This document shows, in pieces, positions 1 to 12,000 of a stretch of 64,000 bases of DNA. The stretch is from NCBI GenBank assembly GCA_029237695.1, contig CM055271.1, positions 78,627,488 through 78,691,487 on the forward strand, given 5' to 3'. The DNA comes from Conchocele bisecta (taxonomy: Eukaryota > Mollusca > Bivalvia > Lucinida > Thyasiridae). The translations under genes were made by a program, and so were the position numbers. Below the pieces are notes generated by a model. The model had not been told where the DNA came from. It did not search any database and was given only the letters and a program-made list of their open reading frames with translations. Position 1 is the stretch's first letter. Each line of letters begins with the position of its first letter.

Positions 1-49
1 CAGGCGCATGATGTCACACTGAGATATCTCGGCTATTGGACTGACAATG
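1..49 (+). CDS. Exon 1 of window, glycosidase-like gene
   Basis: Reads in frame from base 1 and encodes RYLGYWTDNG before a GTAACT donor at 50. It leaves one base (G) that joins GT of the next exon to make glycine. The 5' limit is unknown; the CAG at 1-3 could be coding or the end of an acceptor. A dispersed repeat (family Q) begins about 11 bases after the donor. Confidence 0.8.
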
Positions 50-3000
50 GTAACTACTGTCTGTTCCACGTTTTGCTGCCGACCAACTTTTGGCCATTAA
101 ACACATGAAATCTAAAAAATATTTAAAAGTAAGTACTTTTTCATCAGTAACAAAAATTCACCCTCCCAAGAAAAAATGGTTTGATGAAATTCCATCAAAT
201 ATTGATTTTATTGCGAAAAAACGATTTTCCTACGGGAATTTAACATGGGGAGTCAATTTCCAAAAAATTTCGTTTTTTGATTCTGAAACAAAAAAAATTG
301 GAAATTTACTCCGAAACGTGGCAAGATAGCTTGAAAATGATGTAACTAAGAAAACAAAAGTTAGATTTTGAAAATCGGTCAATAAATAATCAAAAGTTAA
401 AAAAACAATTTAGCCCCCATGTTAAATTCCCATAGGAACATCGTTTTTTCGCAATAAAATCAATATTTGATGGAATTTCATCAAATAATTTTTTTGGGGG
501 AACAGGCAGTAACTATTAGTCCCTATGTTCTGTATTGTCGTCGGATGATTTGTGTGATTTGTTGATGTTGATATATTTGCAAAGGATTTGAATCTGAAAA
601 CCGATGCGGGATTTGCGGAAACCACGTTTTAACCGCCGTTTCTTACATTCAAAATGGCAGCCATTTTTTTTTTACATATTTTCGTTTCATTATTGCCGGA
701 TATACAGCCAGTAACCATGCATGTTTGGACAGTATTTGCAATGAACATCGAACATCGAATGCTCTAAGTCGCGAAATTTTGTCCCCATTTATTTGTGAAA
801 TCCAATATGGCCGCATTGACAAAGAATTTGTTCTGAGTACATAACAGTAAACTCTAATTACATTTCGTTACACTGCATTACATAAGAGTTAAGACGGAGT
901 TGTCTTTCCAAATGTGCGTTTGAAGCGTTCTTTGTTTACTTTCTACTTCGTATAGAGTGACCTAAGAATGTTGCTGATCCGCACTTTATTAGGTAAGTTT
1001 ATGGTAATATGTTTGTGTCATATTGTAGAATTGTCTCTCAATACCAATATAGTGACATATGAACGTCTACACCTTGCATGTATTTTTATTAGCGGATCTA
1101 TTTATAGATCGACTATTTATTGGTTTGTGAAAAAGTTTGTAACCACCCTTTTCTCCTATATTCGGTAATCTGCAAACGCGAAATTTGTTGTATCACTTCC
1201 AAATTACATCAACCGGATATTTTTTCAGTTTTGGCCATTATCTCTGTTTAAAACTTTAAAAATAGCGAAATAACACAATTTGGCTATAAATAAACGTTTT
1301 AACTACAATAGTTCGGCAATTTTGCTATAAATAAACGTTTTGACGTCACAAACCGGAAACTCCGCCAAGTAAATGGCAAGTCCATAGTAATTTGCTAAAT
1401 ATAACTGGGATAATTTGTCTGGGGAGGAAATCAACACTTCTCTCACTTTTCCCTGAGATTCCGTAACTACTAAAATGTGAACATATATTGAACCATGATT
1501 TGATCGGCTAATAACATCATGCTCTGTATGACTTTACATCTATGTTTAGTGCGCGAAGTGTAAATGCTATTACGCACGTGTTTACTGTGTAGCGTGGTGT
1601 AGCGATATAGCGAAACCCGTTGCCCAAAAAGCGGAACTTGCAGCTAGCAAACAATGTGCTAATTCCAACATCCATTTGTGGATTCCTTGTCTTACAAAAT
1701 ACAGTGGAACCTCTCTAAACCGGACACCATGGGAGGTCCCCAGGGTGTCCAGTATAGAGAGGTTCTACTGTAATAGTTTGACGAATCACCAAACAATTCA
1801 TAGTACAACCTCTCTACATCAGCCATACATGGGAAGACATACATGAATCTGGCTGGCTGTTGTAGAGAGGTGGCTGTTGTATGGAGGTTGACTATAGAGG
1901 CAGTTGTCCATGTGTGATATAAAACATTGGTTGTTACAGAGATGGTGTTGTTGAACAGAGGTTGCTGTTCGGAGAGGTTTGACTGTATATATTCATCACA
2001 GAGGATTTACAAAATTAAATTGATGGGTCTTTCGAATAGGAAGGTCATAACGTGAACGTGACCCGTATTTCCCAGCCAGCTTGTATATGTGGCTGTGATG
2101 GAGGAATGTGGCTTATTGGTTTTGCGACCAGTGCAGATTCAGACCAGCCTCTGCATCCGCACAGTCTGATCTGGATCTGCACCGTCCTATCACTGAAACA
2201 CCTGGGGCCCGTTTCACTAAACTTCTTACAACTAAAATGTTCGTAAGTGCAAATTTAAGATCGTCCGTAAATTTCAATTTCAATTCATAAATGGACTAGC
2301 CTGAGCATTGTTTTGTAATAATTGGATTTGTTGCAAAATTAACATATCAATGTCCATTTCAGTTACTTAATGGTGAAAGGGTTAAGCAAAGTCCCGCAAA
2401 TGTTGCTTTTATAGGAATACACATTTTTTGTACGGGATATTAACACAGGGGCTAAACATAGATTTTTTTAAATAATTTTGTAATTTGTGGACCGATTCTC
2501 AAAGTCTAACTTTTGTGTTCCTGTTATTCATTTCTAGTCAGGTTTCGGAGTCAGTTTCCAAAAGATTTCGTACATTTTCCTCACTCGGCATCTCCTTCTT
2601 GTCCCATGTTAAAGGTACATGCCCATTCAGTAGGTACCAAATGTTCTTTGTATCAGAGACATTATCTGAGACATTTTCTGGCAAAATAAACATTCATTCA
2701 CCGTTATCCCACGTATGGATTGGCATTATTATACATTTTATATCAGACGAAAATTTCCACGTTGATAACAGGGGTGATAACCGTGTTTCGTTAAAATGTT
2801 AACCAACATTACTAGTCATTCTCTGTATTTATTTTTTGATGTGCAATGGTCCTACTTTATAATCCGTCGAAAATATTATATATTTCGGGTGACACATTTA
2901 ATTAGTATACATAATTAAACACCATACCTCATTTGCACATCAAAATAGCTTGATACCACGGTGACCGCGCGTCACTATCAGTAAAACAAATATTACTAAA

Positions 3001-6000
3001 CGATTATATACATGTATGTATAGCGGGCACTTGTAATTTTTAGAACTGGTGGAATAGTGACACAATTATACACTTACTTAATTCCTATAAAGACCATTGT
3101 GTGCCTACATAGTGGGCATGTACCTTTAAATTCACATATAGCAAAGTCGTGCGTCTGTTCACAGGTGCGTACTACTATTACAACACGGTGGAAAACAAGA
3201 CGTACGAAGACACTGTGATTGACGTCAAGACGTATGCCGATAGGGAGGCAATACCATATAGGTACGGAGTTCCTTGGCGGCATGGGGCCATCTAGGACCA
3301 CCATACTTGCACAACGTTATAACAAACGGGTGCCCACAACATAGCACTATCCAACATGTGGCCTTTTGTTACATTAGCCTATTTTTTCCGCATAATCGGC
3401 TTAGCCACTTCCAATGTTAAGTTTTCACGTTTCAATCTGTTTCTCACTTACTATACCACCTGTAGCCTATTTCATCAACATTGCAAAGTATACTTTACTA
3501 ACATAACAAAGTATACTTTGAGGGAGTAATCATTTATTTTTCCTGAAATGCATTATTTCATATAGAACTAACAAATGCATATATTTCATGATTAAAAGTA
3601 TGCAGAATTATTATACTGAATTTATTACATTATCACAGCCAAATTGGCTGTGATAATGTAATAAATTCAGTATAATAAAAATTAATAAATTTATTCTAAA
3701 ATTGAAAATTTCTCCCTCAAAGTATACTTTGCTAGGAAAGTATACTTTGCAATGTTGGTGAAATAGGCTACTGGAACGACCATACTAGCTAAACGTATTA
3801 ACCAATGAGTGAGTGCCTACCAAATACCACTATCCAACATGTACCTTTGTTACCTTGACCTTTCCACGTAATTGACTTAGCAATTTTGAATATTAAGTTT
3901 TCGCGATTAGATCGGCTTCTCACTTTCTGTACCACCTGGAACCACCATACTTGCACAGCTTCATAGCCAACGGGTGTCCACCACATACATGTACCACTAG
4001 CCATCATCTGACATTGTTTTCACATTTACCTATTTTTTTCCGCGTAAATAACCTAAACCTTTTTAAATGTTAAATTGGACAACACTCATCACACAGCACA
4101 GACGTTCACTCGTATATTGTACTACGGTCATACATATAACCTGCATATAGCCTGCCTGCAATTGCATGTATGTTTTTTTCATACACTGGCTTCATTTGTC
4201 AGCTTAGGCCACTGACAGTTGTCACTTTCAATTCTGGTAATAATAACATCAATAGTCAATTATAGTGTTATACAATTTCCTATGCCTTGAAGGAAACCCG
4301 GCCTTCGTGGCTTTGCCTCGTCTCTTGTTCAATTATAAAAAACGAAGACGGTGTCAAAACAATGTATAAACCAATTATTAGCCAATCGTTTCTTTGTGGA
4401 TCCAGGAACTACGAGCTGTACATGTACATATATGCTACGATACATGCAGTGTCTTGTTGTAGGTATATGCAGTTCGACTCGTGGTGGTACTATAAGGGGG
4501 TTGGTGGCGGTGTGAAGACTTGGCAGGCCCGCTCCGACATCTTCCCTGATGGATTTGGGTAAGTGTTCTTTATCGCTTATCTGTAGCATAGTTCACCAAC
4601 ATTATAGGAATGAATGGCCTTTTTGTGGAATTTATCGGGGTATAAACTTTGAAAATTGTAATTTTGTTAAGGCCTCGTCCAGTATTCCCGCGACTTTTCC
4701 AAGTTTATATCCCCGATAAATTCCACAAAAAGGCCATTCATTCCTTATAATTCGAGCATTTGAAATAAATTCATTAAGAAAATGTGTTTATTTTCCGTTT
4801 TCTTAAGAATTATTTTAACTGCGCCTGACGGTTACGGAAAGTAGTTCGGCATGGAGTTTACTGGGATATAAATTTTGGACGGAGACTTGCAACGGACCAA
4901 TCAAATGTTAGGTAATTGTGTAAATATTTTTGTGCTGGAATTATTGCAAAGAATACTTATCCAGCAAAGTATATTTTGAGGGAGAAATTTTCAATTTAAG
5001 GATAATTTTTTTAATTTCTATTATACTGAATTTATGACATTATCACGGTCTATTTTGGCTGTGATTATAGGGTTAACTGTATTGTAATTTTGAAATTTGC
5101 TGTGTATATCAGAAAATGATAGGTCGGAAAATCTTTTTAATGGCGACGTGCTACCGGAGTCATTAAACATGTTTTGCGACCAATCATGTTCTGATATACG
5201 CCGCAAAATTTATCTATGTACATCTACAACCTCTCTAGCATAAACCCCAAACCCTCAGCCTAATTGATTGTATGGAGACGGCGTTTTCCTCTGATGTCAC
5301 AGCTGTCCGTACACAGTTGTGGTATCGATACATGGCGCCATGTTTGATATCATTAAAATATTAAAACAAATGATGGTATTCAATCAATATATTAATTGTA
5401 TATATGGGCCGGGCCATACGAAAATCGGGCTTAATGACAACGTCGTGAAAAGCGACAAACGACGTCGGAAAAACGATGATTCAAATTGTCTAACGTCGCC
5501 GTAAAATTTCACATCTTGCCATCACATTTACGTTTACGGGTGTAAGTTAAATTGAGTGGGAGTAGAAAACGGAAAGTGATAAATTATTGAAACTTTCACC
5601 AATATGTTCCGTGATGACTTGTACGTCAGTGCACATATTATGACGTCATGACGTGACGTCACGTACTTATGACGTTATTGAACGAGAAACCATGTTTGAC
5701 TTAATGGCCAAGGTGTTGCGCAAAAATATTATACTAAAGATACAACACGAGTTACTCGCAACATATATAACTTAGCCATGTTTGAGGCGCTGTACATTGT
5801 CACCTAACTATTGTTCTTTGGCATTGTCACTCTGTTTCGTTGTTTGTCCTTATGAATTTAAAATGGTGAACGCATAATTTAATTGGCCACATCTCAGCGA
5901 TGTCATCGCTTACGCTGCACTTTCATTGCTAAATAATCTTAAATATGAACAACCTACTGTATTCCAACCGATCGTGTTATCTATAATCTTGGTAAATTGA

Positions 6001-9000
6001 GACTTTCGAACAATTCTAGCCGGTACTTGGAAAATGATATGCCATTTAGTATACCGGGTGCCACTCATTTTATCATAAACGGAGGTAGAAATACAGCTAT
6101 TATGACATATATATCCCTTGTTTGTATAGAATTTGGCGAAACAAATGCATCAACATTTCTCTAATAGATTCAGAATCAGTGATTTTAATGCAGGGTCTTG
6201 ATTACTTGTGTGTAAGCAATACATAATGCACAAGATACACAGTGAGGTCGGTGGATTTTTCGAAAAGTCTTGACATTAATTGGTAATTTGATGGTTATAA
6301 ACTTGCTTATCGCACGAAATTTAGTATCAAATCATCAGTTTATCAATTGATTGCATAATAATGTATATCCGGCGAAGGCAGTGTGATCCCCAAGAAAGAC
6401 ACACCGTGAGTTGTCGGGCATTGTCGGGGGACTGTTTTTCACACAAGACAGCCGCACAACAGTCGTGGGTCACTCGTGGGACGCTCGCGCGTCCGTCTCC
6501 CGACTATATAACGAGGCCCGGTCTGTTGCCTGCCATTTGTTCTCGAGATTTTTCAGTGGAAACATCGAAGTTCTGCCCGCATTTTTGACATTTGTCACTT
6601 TATTTTATGCAACCTTTTGCAAATTTTATCCAAGTTTGTATCCAGGGCCAAGGCCATGCGTAGTCGCTCAGGTGGAATAGCCATCCTCTCTCAGCGACGA
6701 CAGACAGTTTTTATTTCCAAGCGTTCATTCGCCCGAGCTATATGCCCCTCAAAAAACGAAAATATTTTGTAAGACTAACGCAAGACTAACGCACGACAGA
6801 CTTGCAATTTTGTGCGAGCCTCTTACGAAATATAATATTCGTGAGACAATCTTGAAACTGTCTCACGACTGTCCTGCGACAGTCGTGAGACAGTCGTAGG
6901 ACAATCGTGCGACAGTCGTGCGACAGTCGTAATATTGTTTGACTAAACACAATTCTTCTGGTACCCACGACAATATATGTATCGCACGACAGTCGCAAGA
7001 CTGTCGCAAGACTGTCGCAAGACTGTCGCAAGACTGTCGCAAGACTGTCGTAGGACAGACTCACGACAGCCACAAGACATAGATACGGTAACCACAAAAC
7101 AATCGTCGAACAAAAAAGGTGCATGTCCAATTTTGCCTCACGACGGCAAGTCGATATTTTTATTATTTTTGATGAGTTTCTTGGTCATTTATCTCGGGTG
7201 ATAATGTATGTTCATTATCGCATAGCACACAACTATGACTCAGAATGATAAACTGCCTGATTTACAGTGAAACCTCTCTAAGCCGGACACCCTTGGGACT
7301 CCCAGGGTGTCCGGTTTACAAAGGTTTCACTGTACTGGGGACCTGACAGTGTGTCCGGTTTAGAGAGGTTTCACTGTACTGGGGACCTCCCAGTGTGTCC
7401 GGTTTAGAGAGGTTATACTGTATCTGCATGTACCATAATTACTGACCGGCACCATAATTAAATTAACTGTGCAAAACTATATGTTGCGATTATTGGTTTT
7501 AGTAGTGTATTAACGCAATGTATTAAGAATCATAATTGACTAATGTACTACATACATGTATATGTATGCAAAATCAATTATGTAGGTCGAAATGTTTCAA
7601 ATTATCAGTTACTTATAAAAAAACAACACAATCTTATATACTTTCAGTCAAGTTGCCAGATTGATTAACCTACCAACTGCTTGTCACAACAGATATTGGT
7701 AAGCAGGATCGCACCAGTCCATCATTGTGTTAGTTTGACGTTACGTCACTCGGGGCCGTTTCACTAAACTTCGTACGAGTAGAATGTTCGTAAGTGCAAA
7801 ATTATGATCATTAATAAAGTTCACATTAACAATGTTTTCTTATAAACAATTATTGGAGTTACTTGTATTGAGGATAGGCTGCATATGCAAAACATGTAAA
7901 TCCATCAATTGAAATTTACAGACGATCCGAAATTTGCACTTACGAACATTTTAGTCGTACGGAGTTTAGTGAAACGGTCCCCTGATCTTGACTCGAAACG
8001 TCATACGAATAATGCGTGAGTATTGGTGTATACTTTTGTTGGAACCTGAAATGAATATGAAAAAAGTAACAATTATAGCATAATCATATTCACTTTGAAA
8101 TAGAAATGAATTTGCATAATATGGAATAAACGACATTGCTTTGCGACTGTATGGGGTATGTACACTTTTTACAGGACCAACAATACTGGCTGAAGGCCGT
8201 CCGGCCATCAACCAGTATTGTTGGACTATTAAAAGTTCATACCCCAATAAATGATAGAGAGAATGCCATGTTAGCATTTGTTAACATCAAGTGTATCAGG
8301 TGAGAATAGGAAACGCGTAAGAATTTCGTGAATCGCCTACCTTGATACATTTGCATTGGCCTGATACGAATATCGGGTTACAACAAATTGAAAACTCCTG
8401 TTTCATTGGTCGAATGGCGTCACATGACGTTACCGAATTACGTCAGGGGAATTGACGTTATCGAACGACGCCAGTGTACTGACGCGTTTCCTTTACAACG
8501 AAAACCATAATGATTACGTTAACTTTGTTTGCCCATCGTCTAGCATGACACGTTAAGAGATACATAGGATAGTATGCTGCTGTCGTTTGATATCAACTGT
8601 ATCAGGATCGTCTGGGAAGTAAACGGTATTATTATAAATTGAGAAATTATCAGTTACCTGATTGGCCAGATGCTGGACACGTGATTTTAAATAAAAAGTG
8701 ATATTGACCCGAGAAAAGCATAGTAACTAGCTGTACATGCATTGACCTATGGGCGGAGCTTCCGATCATTAATTGGTCACATGTTACATTTTGGAAAGGT
8801 TGGTAGTAGAATTACACATATCATGCACGCTTTTCACAAATTACACGAAACAAAATAAATAGTTTTGTTTTGAAACATTATATCTCTGGTCAATATGTAG
8901 AATTTTGTCTGGGTGCTGCATCTGGGGGCCGTTTCACTAAACTTCGTACGACTAAAATGTTTAGGATAGTCTGGACATTTCAATTGATGGAGTTACATTT

Positions 9001-12000
9001 ATTGAACTTATGGATGCATATGCAGCCTATGTTTCAATAAATGTAAATCCAATAATTGTTTACAAGAAACCGTTGTTAATGTGACATTTACAGACCATCA
9101 TAATGTTGCACTTACGAACATTTTAGTCGTACGAAGGTTAGTGAAACGGGCCCCTGGCCACTCGCGTACATGGACATTTCTAAATTTATAATAAAACAAT
9201 TATGGTATTTTCCATTGTCCGGTACACAACCGTCTGCGTTAATCTTGTCACAGCTCAGGCGCAACCAATCTGCTTGATTTCAAACGCAATATATATTAAA
9301 GTATTTTAAAATAAATATCAAAAATATTGGCAAGCTTAGCGCAGGCGAGTGTGTATTCTCTCGATACTGTCGTTCCAGGGCTAGCGATACGACGTATGCA
9401 AAACAAAACGGCGGCAAATACGACTTCATCTTGGAGAAAACTAAGGCATTGCCCGTGCATAAGGTACACACAATGTAATCTCCCTATACCCGACACCCAG
9501 TAGCCGATTTCACCAACATTGCAAAGTATACTTTTCTAGCAAAGTATATTTTGAGGGAGTAATCATTTATTTTTCCAGAAATGCATTATTTCATATAGAA
9601 CTAACAACTGCATATATTTGATGATTAAAAGTATTTAGAATTACTATACTGAATGTATTACATTATCACAGCCAAAATGGCTGTGATAATGTAATAAATT
9701 CAGTATAATAAAAATTAATAAATTTATCCTTAAATTGAAAAATTCTCCCTCAAAGTATACTTTGCTAGATAAGTATACTTTCAAATGTTGGTGAAATCGG
9801 CTACAGGTCCTGTTAATAGAGGTCACATTGTGGTTCACTCATGCGGACAGTGGAAGACACGTCTGCCTTGTTCAATAATTAACATATGTTATCATCTGCA
9901 ATACGTGATACATGTAGTACGGAGCCCAGCAGGGCCGTAGATTTATTTTTTATTAATTCGTTCCCTCAATTTAACAATTCGTTCCCACGAATTAGCAATT
10001 CGTTCCCACGAATTATCAATTCATTCCCTCAATTTAACAATTCGTTCCCACGGGAACGAATTGTTAATTCGCGGGAACGAATTGTTATATCGTGGCAAAG
10101 AATTGTTAAATCGAGGGAACGAATTATTAAATTGAGGGAAAGAATTGTCATTTCGTGGGAACGAATTGTTAATTCGAGGGAACGAATTGTTATATCGTGG
10201 CAAAGAATTATTAAATCGAGGGAACGAATTGTTAAATTGAGGGAAAGAATTGTCATTTCGTGGGAACGAATTGTTAATTCGAGGGAACGAATTGTTATAT
10301 CGTGGGAACGAATTGTCAATTCGAGGGAACGAATTGCTAAATTGAGGGAACAAATTGTTTTTTCGTGGGAAAAAGTCATGTCCTCTGTGGGGCTCCGTAT
10401 GATAGTGACACCCATCAAATGTATATATTGAATTTCTGGGTGTCATTTTTATGCCACCGGGTTTCGAAGAAACTGGTGGCATATAGGGTTTGGACCGTCC
10501 GTCTGTCCGTCCGTCCATCCGTCTGTCCGTCCGTCCGTCCGTCACACTTTTCGGTTAACCACTTTGTCACAGTTTCTCAAATATGCTGCAGGTGGCATCC
10601 GCGTTCGACAGACGCATTTCTTGTTTTTACTATAACACAGCAGAGCCCACTGAACCCTTTCAACACTGTAGACCTTAAAGGTACATGCCCACTCTACGGT
10701 GTCCTATTAGGGCCACGTTACATTCTCGCGTTCTCGCTCCCTCGACATATACACGAGATCGCGAGATTGCGAGAACGCGAGGCGAGATCGGGAGATCGGG
10801 AGATCGCGAGATTGCGAGATTGCGAGATTGCGAGATTGCGAGATAGCGAGAACGCGAAGCGAGACCCCGAGAATGCGAGAACGCGATGCGAGATCGCGTG
10901 ATCGCGATGCGAAAACGCGAGATTCAATCTCGCAATCTCGCCTCGCGATCTCGCGATCTCGCGATCTCACAATCTCGCGTCTAAGACATGATTATGAGGT
11001 TACAATTCTGCACATTTTCACAATAAAACAACAGATATATTGTACAGTTATTGTCTGATGGTGAGGTGAATAGCAAAGTCTAAAGACCTGGCATATGTGA
11101 TAGTTGCAACCGAGAGTTAATGATATATTTCTTGAATTATTAAAGCTGCGTGAACTTACTTTTGATTAGTGTCTGGAATAAATACGTACATAATTGTGTA
11201 ACTATACCGCCATGTTCGAAAATTACAAGTTGTCTTTACAGATATTTATTAATTAATTAATAATATAACTTAGTATAGTGACATAAAAATTAAGAATGAT
11301 TGGTTTCTTTTCACTAAAGTGTACTTTTATCAGCATATGTTGCAAAAAACTAGTGTGAGGGACGCTATTTTTTCACATTATTATAAAAAAATTTTTTCGG
11401 ACTTGTCATGTTATGAACTGATGGATACATATACGTTGCTAAAAATATGTTTCATTTTAGATTTACTCACTTTCAATGTATAATTATCTTAGAGCCAGTC
11501 ACTTTAAACTTAAAACGCATTTCCAGCGAGCATGCGCATATACATGTACTTACTTCCGACCGCGAAAACACGAGATCGCGAGATTGTGAGATCGCGAGAT
11601 TGAATCTCGCGTTTTCGCCTCGCGTTCTCGCATTCTCGGGGTCTCGCCTCGCGTTCTCGTGTTCTCGCAATCTCACGATCTCGTGTATAAGTCGAGGGAG
11701 CGAGAACGCGAGAATGTAACGTGGACTTACAGGACACCGTACCACTCAGTAGGCACACACTGTTCTTTATAGGAATTAAATAAGTGTATAATTGTGTCGC
11801 TATTCCACTGGAACTACGTGTGCCCACTATACAGATATAATCATTTAGTTAATATTTAATTTACTGATAGTGACTCGCGGTGGTATCAGGCTGTTTTCAT
11901 ATGCCTATGAGGCACGATATTTTTAATATTTTATACTAAGTACATGCGTCACTCACCTGAAAAAAATGTTTTCCACAGATTATACATGTATAGTATGATC

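Noticed and set aside
5947..6160. Open stretch with GATHFIINGGRNT, considered as the missing exon between exons 3 and 6
   Set aside because: Phase and motifs do not fit; the correct exons are 7648-7698 and 9379-9463, which fit in phase and motif.
6361..6680. Two overlapping plus-strand frames of 75 and 89 codons
   Set aside because: No homology, no splice context, and the two frames compete; probably chance in a GC-richer patch.
8172..8230. Possible exon after TTTTTACAG
   Set aside because: It is a small hairpin (CCAACAATACTGG with CCAGTATTGTTGG) and the required frame stops early.
9955..10370. CRISPR-like array
   Set aside because: There are no variable spacers: the 21-bp units are directly adjacent and the genome is eukaryotic.
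9886..10545. Overlapping open frames of 129-181 codons on both strands
   Set aside because: They are produced by 21-bp (seven-codon) tandem units of the family E foldback; every frame repeats a heptad, with no splice or composition support.
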